Shown here: positions 49,662-57,263 of the stretch, piece after piece
Position numbering within the stretch: the first letter of the stretch is position 1
How the letters are laid out: every line of letters starts with the position of its first letter
NCBI RefSeq assembly: GCF_022479115.1
Contig: NZ_CP092497.1
Location: 2,046,001 to 2,110,000, forward strand
DNA length: 64,000 nucleotides
Reading direction: 5' to 3'
Origin: Amycolatopsis sp. EV170708-02-1
GTDB taxonomy: Bacteria; Actinomycetota; Actinomycetes; Mycobacteriales; Pseudonocardiaceae
Notes under the pieces: generated by a model
Seen by the model: only the letters and a program-made list of their open reading frames with translations
What the model was told of the DNA's origin: nothing
The model's database searches: none
Program-made: the position numbers and the translations under genes

Positions 49662-50423
49662 TCAACCGCCCGTGACAGCCCGTATTCCGGCCTTCACCAA
49701 GAGCGTGTGCAACGCCACGGTCAAGGCGGCGAGCTCCCGGACGACTTCGTCGCCCCTCGCCTTGGCGTCCTCGTCACGATGCCGATACACCGGGGTCACG
49801 ATCTGCTCCAGCAGGCCGACCTCGCGGTCGGCCGCGGCCCGGAAGGCACGCAGATGTCTCGGCTCTATACCGAATTCGGTCATCGCTTTCACGGTCTTCG
49901 CCACGAGGACCGCGTCGGGGTCGAAGAACCCCGCCGCGCCCGGGCGCACCAGACCGTATTGCCGCAGCTCAGCCAGGGTGGCGGCGTCGACGCCCGCCTG
50001 GCGGAGCAGATCTTCCTCGGTCAGCCTGATCTCGCGATCGGTCTCGAAGTCCCCCGGGGACGGCAGTCCGCCGTTCTCCCCGGGGGCGTCGAGTGAAACG
50101 AGTTTCCGCGGCAGCCTCGGCATCCCCGCCTCGGGGGCGGCGCCTCGATCCGCAGCGTCCAGCTGTTCCTTGATGACCTTCAGCGGGAGGTAATGATCCC
50201 GCTGGGCGGACAGGACGAATCGCAACCGCTCCACGTCCGCCGGAGCGAACTGCCGGTACCCCGACGGGGTCCGGCCCGGCTGGACCAGACCCTCCGCCTC
50301 GAGGAACCGGATCTTGGAGATGGTGACATCGGGAAAGTCGCCGCGCAGCTGTGCCAGCACGGCCCCGATGCTCAACCCATCGCGCTGCGACGCATCCCGA
50401 TCAGGCCGCCCGGCCGCCGTCAC
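49662..50423 (-). CDS. ftsR: MerR-family regulator, FtsR/Rv1828-like
   Basis: GTG at 50423 overlapping the garA stop (GTGA); 253 residues. The MerR domain is SIGAVLAQLRGDFPDVTISK then IRFLEAEGLVQPGRTPSGYR. The C-terminal helical block includes FFDPDAVLVAKTVKAMTEFG. FtsR of C. glutamicum activates ftsZ; its mycobacterial counterpart is Rv1828. The link to GarA by overlapping codons is conserved. Confidence 0.92.
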   Translation of the reverse strand: MTAAGRPDRDASQRDGLSIGAVLAQLRGDFPDVTISKIRFLEAEGLVQPGRTPSGYRQFAPADVERLRFVLSAQRDHYLPLKVIKEQLDAADRGAAPEAGMPRLPRKLVSLDAPGENGGLPSPGDFETDREIRLTEEDLLRQAGVDAATLAELRQYGLVRPGAAGFFDPDAVLVAKTVKAMTEFGIEPRHLRAFRAAADREVGLLEQIVTPVYRHRDEDAKARGDEVVRELAALTVALHTLLVKAGIRAVTGG

Positions 50424-50887
50424 CGTGCCCCCTGGCCCCCGGATCCCGGGCCGGTCAGGAAGACCAGGCGGAACTTGCCGATCTGCACCTCGTCGCCACC
50501 GGCGAGAACGGCCTGGTCGACCGGCTCGCGGTTGACGTAGGTGCCGTTGAGGCTGCCGACGTCGATGACGACGAACTCCCCGCCTTCACGGCGGAATTCG
50601 GCGTGCCGCCGGGAGACCGTGACGTCGTCGAGGAAGATGTCGCTGTCCGGGTGCCGGCCCGCGCTGGTGGTGTCGCGATCCAGCAGGAAGCGCGAACCCG
50701 CGTTCGGGCCCCGCTTGACGACCAGCAGCGCGGAACCCGCGGGCAGCGCGTCCACACCCTGGACGGGGGCCTCGGCAGCCGGAGGAGCCTCAGTGCCTTC
50801 GACGTCGGCCAGGAAGTCGGCCCGGAAGACAGAAGTCCGCTCCGGAGACTGCTCCGGGGGAACGCCGGGCCCGTCGTTCGTGCTCAC
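50420..50887 (-). CDS. garA: FHA-domain regulator GarA/OdhI
   Basis: GTG at 50887, 155 residues. The C-terminal FHA domain has GRHPDSDIFLDDVTVSRRHAE and GSLNGTYVN. Unphosphorylated GarA/OdhI inhibits 2-oxoglutarate dehydrogenase and regulates glutamate metabolism; phosphorylation makes it self-bind. The N-terminal motif is ERTSVFRADFL here (Arg17-Thr18) instead of the usual ETTSVFRAD(F/L)L. One of the two phospho-acceptor threonines (the PknG-type site) is replaced by Arg, while Thr18 remains. The DNA reads CGG ACT. Confidence 0.93.
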   Translation of the reverse strand: MSTNDGPGVPPEQSPERTSVFRADFLADVEGTEAPPAAEAPVQGVDALPAGSALLVVKRGPNAGSRFLLDRDTTSAGRHPDSDIFLDDVTVSRRHAEFRREGGEFVVIDVGSLNGTYVNREPVDQAVLAGGDEVQIGKFRLVFLTGPGSGGQGAR

Positions 50888-51012
50888 CTGAGCTCTCCTA
50901 ACGCATGTGTGTTGCCACTACTCAAGAACGTGTGGAGGTCAAACGTACCGTGCCTGATCGAATCTCCGGCCCGCGGCTCCCCCTACTCTTCCCGGAGGGC
51001 CGCGGCCTGCGG

Positions 51013-51396
51013 CTATTCCTTGATCAGCGCCTGGTACGCCTCGGCCTCCAGCAGGGATTCCACCGAGCTCGCGTCGTCGAGACGGAGCTCGATCAGCCAG
51101 CCTTCGCCGTACGGGTCGCTGTTGATCAGCTCGGGCGACTCGGTCACCGCGTCGTTGACCGCGACCACCTCGCCGTCGAGCGGGGCGAACAGCTCCGAAA
51201 CGCTCTTGGTCGACTCGACCTCGCCGAACGCGTCACCCGAACCGACCTGCTTGCCGACCTCGGGCAGCTCGACGAACACCACGTCACCGAGCTGGTCCTG
51301 GGCGTACTCCGTGATGCCCACGCGCACGAGCCCGCCGTCGCGCACGGAGACCCACTCGTGCTCCTCGGTGTACCGCAGTTCTTCTGGAGTGGACAA
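51013..51396 (-). CDS. gcvH: Glycine cleavage system H protein
   Basis: The TTG start at 51396 has GGGGAG 5 nt upstream and gives the expected N-terminus (STPEELRYTEEHEWVSVRDG); 127 residues. The lipoyl-lysine is Lys64 in GEVESTKSVSELF. It shuttles the aminomethyl group between GcvP and GcvT. A start at 51450 would add unsuitable residues. gcvT and lpd are outside the window. It lies between garA and a phosphatidyltransferase gene, as in mycobacteria. Confidence 0.93.
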   Translation of the reverse strand: MSTPEELRYTEEHEWVSVRDGGLVRVGITEYAQDQLGDVVFVELPEVGKQVGSGDAFGEVESTKSVSELFAPLDGEVVAVNDAVTESPELINSDPYGEGWLIELRLDDASSVESLLEAEAYQALIKE

Positions 51397-51459
51397 CGCC
51401 GCTCCCCTTTCTGATGCCCTCACTCGAAACCGACGCGCGCAGTTTCGCATCCCGCCGGG

Positions 51460-52071
51460 TCACGCGCCCGGCGCCTCCCGCAAGGCGCGCACGGTCTGGA
51501 CGATGTACAGCACGCCCGAATAGACGTACAGGACCGCACCCCATGCCGTGAAGGCGTAGCCGATCGGGCGGGCGATGGCGGCGATGTCGGAACCGCCCTG
51601 GGTGAGCAGCAGGAACGGGAAGGCGTACATCAGCACGAAGGTGGCGCCCTTGCCGATGTAGGTGACCTCCGGCGGGGCGAACCCCCGGCGCCGCAGCAGC
51701 AGGACGCAGACGCCGAGGACGGCCTCCCGGACGACCAGCGGGACCACCAGCCACCACGGGATGATGTCGCGGATCAGGAAGGCGATGAGGGTCGCGAGGA
51801 TGTAGAGCCGGTCGGCGGCGGGGTCGAGCAGCTGGCCGAGCCGCGACATCTGGTTGAGCCAGCGGGCGAGTTTGCCGTCGAGCCAGTCGGTGAGCGCGCT
51901 GAACACGAGCAGCGCGAGCGCCCAGCCGTCCTCCTTCGGGCCGAGGAGCAGCCACAGGAAGACCGGCACCCCGGCGAGCCGGAGGATCGAAAGCATGTTG
52001 GGGACGTTCAGGGCCTGCCGCAGCAGAGAAGGCTCTTCGCTGGTCACGCTCGGTTCGGGGGGCGTACTCAC
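51460..52071 (-). CDS. CDP-alcohol phosphatidyltransferase family protein
   Basis: A 203-residue membrane enzyme. The signature DG-x2-AR-x8-G-x3-D-x3-D is present in LTDWLDGKLARWLNQMSRLG then QLLDPAADR. About five to six hydrophobic helices are visible. The family includes PgsA-type phosphatidylglycerophosphate and cardiolipin synthases. In M. tuberculosis a similar gene (pgsA2, Rv1822) lies near gcvH. The alcohol acceptor is not clear from sequence. Confidence 0.88.
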   Translation of the reverse strand: MSTPPEPSVTSEEPSLLRQALNVPNMLSILRLAGVPVFLWLLLGPKEDGWALALLVFSALTDWLDGKLARWLNQMSRLGQLLDPAADRLYILATLIAFLIRDIIPWWLVVPLVVREAVLGVCVLLLRRRGFAPPEVTYIGKGATFVLMYAFPFLLLTQGGSDIAAIARPIGYAFTAWGAVLYVYSGVLYIVQTVRALREAPGA

Positions 52072-52108
52072 CCGCTCAGCCTATCCAGCGGCGGCAGGTC
52101 CTCCCGCG

Positions 52109-52342
52109 TCAGCTGGCCCGGGTGTGCGTCCAGCCGCGGCGTTGCAGGTCCGCGCTGGTCAGCGCCACGGGCCTGCCTCGGTGGTCGGTGCCCATCCAGC
52201 GAGGGTGGCCCGCCGAGTTCTCCAGGACGTACGGGCGGCCGCCACACCAGACGACGGTGCACGGGGCCGTCGGGGGAAGCTCCGTGCTCGCCGGTGCGGT
52301 GGCCTGGGGTGACGCGGGGTCGGTCTGTTCGTCGGTCTTCAT
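52109..52342 (-). CDS. Small hypothetical protein
   Basis: The ATG at 52342 (MKTDEQTDPASPQATAPA) gives 77 residues; an upstream in-frame start at 52492 lies in non-coding-looking sequence. After a disordered Pro/Thr-rich N-terminus, a compact C-terminal half has CTVVWCGGRPYVLENSAGHP and ADLQRRGWTHTR. I do not recognise a family. It lies 37 bp before the CDP-alcohol transferase gene on the same strand and could share its transcript. Confidence 0.5.
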   Translation of the reverse strand: MKTDEQTDPASPQATAPASTELPPTAPCTVVWCGGRPYVLENSAGHPRWMGTDHRGRPVALTSADLQRRGWTHTRAS

Positions 52343-52650
52343 CGCTCTCACGGTTTCGGTGACGGGGACTGGGACACGCCGGAGCGCTACTTGTCTTTTC
52401 GGCAGAACGGGGCCGCGCGTTAACGGCTCGGCGCCGGATTCGTCCGATCGGTTCGCGACGACAGCATGGTGTTGCCGCGCCGTGAACGGCATATTAATTG
52501 TCCACAGTGGACAGTGATTGTGCGGTCCTCGCTTATCGCGGCGGCGGGGGCGCGATAGCCTCCCGCGAACCGAACGTGGCTCAATGCCACGACATCGGGC
52601 CCGGCCGGGTCAGAATGGGCCGGCCACGACCGGCCGACGAAAGGATCGCC

Positions 52651-53160
52651 TTGCCCGTCTCGACGACCACGGGAACGTGGCGGCGCCTGTTCGCGGTCTG
52701 TGCCGCCGCCGGAACGCTCGCCGCCTGTTCGGGCGAAGATCCGCCACCGCCTGTCACTTCGACGTCGGTCGCACCGCCCGCGCCCCCGTCGAGTGTTTCC
52801 CCCGTGTCGGTGCCGCCGATCCCGTCGCAAACCGCGCCGAGTCCGTCCGCCGCACCGACTTCCGCTCCCGAACCGAAACCCGCTGAACCGGTACAGGGTT
52901 CGTGCGGAACGGTCACCGCGGCGAGCGGGCTGACCTTGCAGGTGCTCAACGGGCCGGGCGTCTCCTGCGCGGAGGCGACCGGGATCGTCGATTCGTTCCA
53001 CAAGAGGATCGCCGGACGCCAGTCCGCGGGCTCGGACGAACCGGTCAGCGAGACCGTGGACGGCTGGCTGTGCGTCTCCGGTGCTCCCGCCGCCCAGGGC
53101 GGCACGAGTTGCAGCAAGGGCGAGCAGAACGTGTTCGCCGCCGTAGTCCCCGTCGAATGA
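52651..53160 (+). CDS. Lipoprotein of unknown function (paralogue 1)
   Basis: The TTG at 52651 has GAAAGGA 5-11 nt upstream and starts a lipoprotein signal (PVSTTTGTWRRLFAVCAAAG, then TLAAC as lipobox); 169 residues. A 50-residue Pro/Ser-rich linker precedes a domain of about 90 residues with four cysteines (SCGTV, SCAEA, WLCVSG, SCSKGE). The domain shares its cysteine pattern and CAEA/TSCS motifs with the next gene. No known family was recognised. It starts about 300 bp after the upstream divergent small gene. Confidence 0.7.
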   Translation: MPVSTTTGTWRRLFAVCAAAGTLAACSGEDPPPPVTSTSVAPPAPPSSVSPVSVPPIPSQTAPSPSAAPTSAPEPKPAEPVQGSCGTVTAASGLTLQVLNGPGVSCAEATGIVDSFHKRIAGRQSAGSDEPVSETVDGWLCVSGAPAAQGGTSCSKGEQNVFAAVVPVE

Positions 53161-53183
53161 ACCATCCCCGAGAAGAAGGGCCC

Positions 53184-53567
53184 ATGAAGAGCCTCGCCGT
53201 GCTTCCCGCCGCGCTCGCCGTCGTCCTGCTGAGCGGCTGCGGAGCCGATCCCGCGCCCTCGGCCGCGCCGCCGCCGTCATCCCCGGCCGCCGCGGCGGAC
53301 CAGGCCCTCGCCGGAACACCGTGCGGCGAAGTCGCCGGACTTCAAGGCGCGAAGAACAAGGTCGTGGCACGCGGGAAGACCGACTGCGCCGAAGCGACAC
53401 AGGTGCTCACGGACTACTTCGCCAAGCTGACACCCGCCGAAGCGGCGTCACCACAGGGTCCCGGCCCCGTGGTGATCGGCGCATGGACCTGCGGGAGCGG
53501 GCCGAACGATCCGGTGACGAGCTGTTCGACCGAGGACGAGCGGCAGATCGAAGCCACCCGGAACTGA
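53184..53567 (+). CDS. Lipoprotein of unknown function (paralogue 2)
   Basis: ATG at 53184 with AGAAGGG upstream; 127 residues. The signal peptide (KSLAVLPAALAVVLLSGCG) has lipobox LSGC. A short Pro/Ala linker leads to a domain with CGEVAGLQ, DCAEATQVLTDYF, GAWTCGSG and TSCSTEDE, matching the preceding lipoprotein in order and spacing. The two lie 23 bp apart and look like a tandem duplication. Confidence 0.72.
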   Translation: MKSLAVLPAALAVVLLSGCGADPAPSAAPPPSSPAAAADQALAGTPCGEVAGLQGAKNKVVARGKTDCAEATQVLTDYFAKLTPAEAASPQGPGPVVIGAWTCGSGPNDPVTSCSTEDERQIEATRN

Positions 53568-53582
53568 GAACGCCCGGCGGCG

Positions 53583-54017
53583 TCAGCGCTCACGACGCCG
53601 CCGGGTCCGGTCCATCCGGTACAGGACGCCGAGCCCGATCAGCATGCCCAGCAGCACCAGGCCGCACAGCGCGACCATCACCAGGCTCAACACCCGGTTG
53701 GACCTCGACGGGTAAGCGAATCCGTCGCCGGCGAAGATCCTGTCGCCCTCCGTGACCCTGTCGCCGTCGATCCTCCCGCGAGCGGCGCGCCCGTCGTCGA
53801 ACCGCCACTCCGCCTCGCAATAGGGAAACCGGCCACTCATCGGCGGGCCTTCCTCGACGCATCCGGAGACGGCGGTGACCGTGACGTCCTCTCCGGTGTT
53901 CAGCTCGCGCACGCGGTCGCCGAGGGCGCCCCCGGTCACCCACAACAGGAAAACGAACGGGATCCCGGCCAGCAGCATCCGGGCGGGGACCCCGGGTTTC
54001 CGCGGTTCACCTGACAA
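53583..54017 (-). CDS. Two-helix membrane protein of unknown function
   Basis: A 144-residue protein. A first helix (MLLAGIPFVFLLWVTGGALG) precedes a beta-rich outside domain with two cysteines (SGCVEE, FPYCEAEWRF). A second helix (VMVALCGLVLLGMLIGLGVL) is followed by a basic tail. The layout is like DUF3592-type proteins. It is convergent with the lipoprotein pair and divergent from the J-domain gene. Confidence 0.6.
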   Translation of the reverse strand: MSGEPRKPGVPARMLLAGIPFVFLLWVTGGALGDRVRELNTGEDVTVTAVSGCVEEGPPMSGRFPYCEAEWRFDDGRAARGRIDGDRVTEGDRIFAGDGFAYPSRSNRVLSLVMVALCGLVLLGMLIGLGVLYRMDRTRRRRER

Positions 54018-54092
54018 GAAAGTCCTTTCCGTTCGGCTGTTTCAGGCTATTCGGCGAAGTGGCGGAGCGGCACGGGATTTGTACCCACCCCC

Positions 54093-54121
54093 TTGCCACC
54101 TAGGTAAGAGTCGTCTAGACT
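54093..54121 (+). promoter_or_regulatory. Promoter of the four-gene J/VWA/PurA-like/Nudix cassette
   Basis: TTGCCA (54093-54098), 17 bp, TAGACT (54116-54121). The start codon is only 7 bp after the -10 box, so the message is probably leaderless. Confidence 0.65.
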
Positions 54122-54127
54122 CAAACT

Positions 54128-55096
54128 ATGCTCACCAGGGAAGAAGCCGTGAAGGCGGTCGAGAACACGGCCGACGCGGCCGCACTGTTCGCCCGCCACC
54201 GCTACCGCGAACTGGCGGCCGTGCTCCACCCCGACCGCAACCCCGGCGACGCGCGGGCCCACCGCGCGGCCGCCCTGCTCAACCGCCTCCACGACGAGTG
54301 GAAACGGCCCCGGCGGCAGACGGTCACCACGGCGACGTCGGAATACACCCTCCTCGCGCCGCACGCGGTGGGCAGTGTCGCCACGACCTACCGGACCACC
54401 GGCCCGCATCTGGTCAAACTCGTCCGCGATCCGGCGCACAATCCGCTGATCCACGCCGAATGGGAGGCGTTGCGCGCGCTCGACGGCTTCACCGAACGGC
54501 ACCGGTGGCTGCGCCCCTACTACCCGCGGCTGCTCGACACGTCGGGGCCGGTCGCGAGGGGCGACCGCGCGTTCAGCGTTCTCGATCCGCTCGTCGACGG
54601 CTTCATCACCCTCGCCGACATCGGGAAGGCCTTCCCCGGCGGGCTCGACGGCCGCGACTACGCCTGGATACACCGTCGCCTCCTGCGTGCCGTGGCAGGC
54701 GCGCATCGGGCGGGTGTCGTCCACGGCCATCTCACCGCGGACAACGTGCTCGTCCATCCCGGACAGCACGGCATCGTCCTCGTGGGCTGGTCCTTCGCCG
54801 TCGAGGACGGCGTGCTCCCGCTGGCGGCGGACAAGTCCGTCGGCTACCCGCCGGAAGTCCACAAAGGACTGCCGATGACCGCGGCCACCGACGTCCACAT
54901 GCTCCACACCTTGATGCTGGAACTCCTGGCACCGGGCGAAACCCGCCAGCGCGAGTTCGCCAAGTGGTGTCTCCAGGAGATCCCGGCACAACGACCCGAG
55001 GCCGCCGATCTGCTCGACGAGTACGACGAACTGCTCGCCGACCTGTACGGCCCTCGCACCTTCCGACCGTTCACCATCCCCGAGACAGGAGCCTGA
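54128..55096 (+). CDS. J-domain-like protein fused to a pseudokinase domain
   Basis: A 322-residue protein. Residues 1-60 form a short J-domain-like helical region with the HPD motif at 34-36 (VLHPDRNPGD) and a helical AALLNRLHDEW. Residues 75-310 resemble a protein-kinase fold: a beta-3 Lys in GPHLVKLVRD and a catalytic-loop equivalent VVHGHLTADNVLVHP at about 197-211. The catalytic Asp of HRD is replaced by His, and DFG by VGW, so kinase activity is doubtful. It is the first gene of a cassette, with the VWA gene starting 2 bp after its stop. HPD suggests a link to DnaK (inference). Confidence 0.75.
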   Translation: MLTREEAVKAVENTADAAALFARHRYRELAAVLHPDRNPGDARAHRAAALLNRLHDEWKRPRRQTVTTATSEYTLLAPHAVGSVATTYRTTGPHLVKLVRDPAHNPLIHAEWEALRALDGFTERHRWLRPYYPRLLDTSGPVARGDRAFSVLDPLVDGFITLADIGKAFPGGLDGRDYAWIHRRLLRAVAGAHRAGVVHGHLTADNVLVHPGQHGIVLVGWSFAVEDGVLPLAADKSVGYPPEVHKGLPMTAATDVHMLHTLMLELLAPGETRQREFAKWCLQEIPAQRPEAADLLDEYDELLADLYGPRTFRPFTIPETGA

Positions 55097-55098
55097 CC

Positions 55099-56073
55099 AT
55101 GGGACACGGACACTGGGACGACAACGCCTACGCCGCCGCGAAGACCTTCCGCGCGGCCAAGGGTGAGGACGATTTCGGCTACACCGCCGATCTCCGCTCC
55201 AAGCCCGCGAAGGACTGGAAGGTCGCGCCCGCGCTGGACCCGCTGAACGCCGTGCGGGAATGCCGGGATTCGGCCGACCACACCGATTCGACGCCGATCG
55301 CGGTGCTGTTCGACGTCACCGGGTCGATGCGCCGGGTGCCGCGGATCATGCAGGGCAAGCTCGGCAAACTGCACGGCCTGCTGAAGCGCCGGGGCTACCT
55401 GGCCGACCCGCAGGTGCTGTTCGGCGCCATCGGCGACGCCGACAGCGACCGGGTTCCCTTGCAGGTCGGGCAGTTCGAATCGGACAACCGGATGGACGAG
55501 CAGCTGCGCACGATCTTCCTCGAAGGCGGTGGCGGCGGGCAGAAGAGCGAGTCCTACGAACTGGCCGCGTACTTCATGGCCCGCCACGTGGTGACCGACG
55601 CGTGGCAGAACCGCGGCCGCAAGGGCTATCTGTTCATCATCGGCGACGAACTGAACAAGCCCGCGCTGGAGGCCCGCCACATCCGCCGCGTGATCGGGGA
55701 CGACGTGCGGGAGGACATCGACCCGGCCTCGGTGTACCGGGAGCTGGCGCGCAAATGGCACGTCTACTTCGTGCTGCCGAACCAGTCCTCGTACTACAAC
55801 GACCCGCAGATCGGCGAGCACTGGAGCGATCTGCTCGGCCAGAACTTCCTGAAGCTCGACGACCCGGGCGCGGTGTGCGAACTGATCGCCGCCACCATCG
55901 GGCTGGAGGAACGGGTGGTCGACGTCGACCGGGCGCTCGCCGACCTGGCGGACGTCGGCTCGGTCGCCGAAAGCAAGGCGGTCGGCAAGGCGCTGGCGAA
56001 ACTGGGCACCAAATCGGTCGTCACCTCGGCGGTGCCCGAGGCCGGCGGTCCGAGCGACGTGGTGCTGCGATGA
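55099..56073 (+). CDS. VWA-like domain protein
   Basis: ATG at 55099, 324 residues. A basic N-terminus beginning MGHGHWDDNAYAAAKTFR precedes a VWA-like domain with the MIDAS variant DVTGSM in TPIAVLFDVTGSMRRV. Later blocks are FLEGGGGGQKSESYELAAYF, RKGYLFIIGDE and WHVYFVLPNQSSYYNDPQIG. No membrane helix is present, so the protein is cytoplasmic. Overlap with the next gene (ATGA at 56070) indicates tight coupling. Confidence 0.8.
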   Translation: MGHGHWDDNAYAAAKTFRAAKGEDDFGYTADLRSKPAKDWKVAPALDPLNAVRECRDSADHTDSTPIAVLFDVTGSMRRVPRIMQGKLGKLHGLLKRRGYLADPQVLFGAIGDADSDRVPLQVGQFESDNRMDEQLRTIFLEGGGGGQKSESYELAAYFMARHVVTDAWQNRGRKGYLFIIGDELNKPALEARHIRRVIGDDVREDIDPASVYRELARKWHVYFVLPNQSSYYNDPQIGEHWSDLLGQNFLKLDDPGAVCELIAATIGLEERVVDVDRALADLADVGSVAESKAVGKALAKLGTKSVVTSAVPEAGGPSDVVLR

Positions 56074-57263
56074 GTCTTCTCGGCGGTCACGTGGTGGTGG
56101 TCGGGCTCGGCTTCGGCGACGAAGGCAAGGGCGCGGTGGTCGACGCGCTCTGCGCCGCCCGGCCCACCACCGCGGTGGTCCGCTTCAACGGGGGCGCGCA
56201 GGCCGCGCACAACGTCGTCGTGGACGGACGGCACCACACCTTCAGCCAGTTCGGGGCGGGCACGTTCGCCGGCGTGCCCACCCATCTGTCGCGGTTCGTG
56301 CTCGTCGAGCCGTTCGCGCTGGCCGCGGAAGCGCGGCGGCTCGAAACGGCCGGCGTCCGGAATCCGCTCTCACTGCTGAGCATCGACGGCCGGGCGTTGC
56401 TCACGACGCCGTTCCACATCCACGCCAACCGGGCCAGGGAGGAGGCCCGGGGCGTGAACCGGCACGGCTCGTGCGGGAAGGGCATCGGCGAGACCGTCTG
56501 GTACTCGCTGTTACCCGGGGCCGCACCCGGTGACGTGGTGGAGAGCCAGGAGGTGATCGGGACGCCGGGGGAAGCGCCCACGGTCGCCGACTGCGCCCGG
56601 CCGTCGGTGCTGCGGCGCAAACTGGACGCGCTCGCGCGGTTCTACGCGCCGCTCGCCACGCCGCCGCACAGCGTGGACGAACTCGTGGCGCTGTACCGCG
56701 ATTTCGCGGGCGCGGTGCGGATCACCGACGGGGACGAAACGGGGCGGCTGGCGGATTCCGGGCGGCTGGTCTTCGAGGGGGCGCAGGGGGCTCTCCTCGA
56801 CCAGTACCACGGGTTCCATCCGCATACGACCTGGTCGACGACCACGCCGCACAACGCCCGCACCCTGTTGGGCGGACGCCCGCACAGGGTCGTGGGGGTC
56901 ACGCGGACCTACCTCACCCGGCACGGCGCGGGACCGCTGCCGACTGAATCCGCCGCCGTGCTCGCTCGTTTTCCCGAGCGGCACAACGAAACCGGCGAAT
57001 TCCAGGGCGCGTGGCGGGCGGGCCATCTCGACGCGGCCCTGCTGGACTACGCGATCGCGGCCTGCGACGGCGTGGACGCGCTCGCGGTCACCCATCTCGA
57101 CGCGACCGGGTTGAAGGTCGTGCCCCGTGACGGCTCCCCCGCCGTCGACCTGCCGGATCCGCTGGCGTGGTTCGGCGCGCGGCTGCCGGTGGCGGTCACC
57201 GGGTACGGCCCGGACAGGGCCGGTTACCGGGTCGTGGAAGCAAGGTCGACAATCAACGCGTGA
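56070..57263 (+). CDS. Divergent adenylosuccinate-synthetase-like enzyme
   Basis: A 397-residue PurA homologue, about 30 residues shorter than housekeeping PurA. The phosphate loop GFGDEGKG (Asp17, Lys20), the catalytic His47 (GAQAAHNVV), GKGIGE, VFEGAQGALLD and VTRTYLTRHGAGPLPTE are kept. The aspartate-binding loop of PurA (TTGRxRR) is replaced by ETGEFQGAWR, and the guanine motif TKLD reads THLD. It may couple IMP or another nucleotide to a different amine, or use a different NTP. Coupled to VWA and Nudix genes by 4-bp overlaps. Confidence 0.85.
   Translation: MSLLGGHVVVVGLGFGDEGKGAVVDALCAARPTTAVVRFNGGAQAAHNVVVDGRHHTFSQFGAGTFAGVPTHLSRFVLVEPFALAAEARRLETAGVRNPLSLLSIDGRALLTTPFHIHANRAREEARGVNRHGSCGKGIGETVWYSLLPGAAPGDVVESQEVIGTPGEAPTVADCARPSVLRRKLDALARFYAPLATPPHSVDELVALYRDFAGAVRITDGDETGRLADSGRLVFEGAQGALLDQYHGFHPHTTWSTTTPHNARTLLGGRPHRVVGVTRTYLTRHGAGPLPTESAAVLARFPERHNETGEFQGAWRAGHLDAALLDYAIAACDGVDALAVTHLDATGLKVVPRDGSPAVDLPDPLAWFGARLPVAVTGYGPDRAGYRVVEARSTINA

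Noticed and set aside
52499..52513. Palindrome TGTCCACAGTGGACA before the lipoprotein pair
   Set aside because: The word TCCACAGTGGAC also occurs inside coding genes (about 10996 and 45160), so it is a frequent word here rather than a specific operator.
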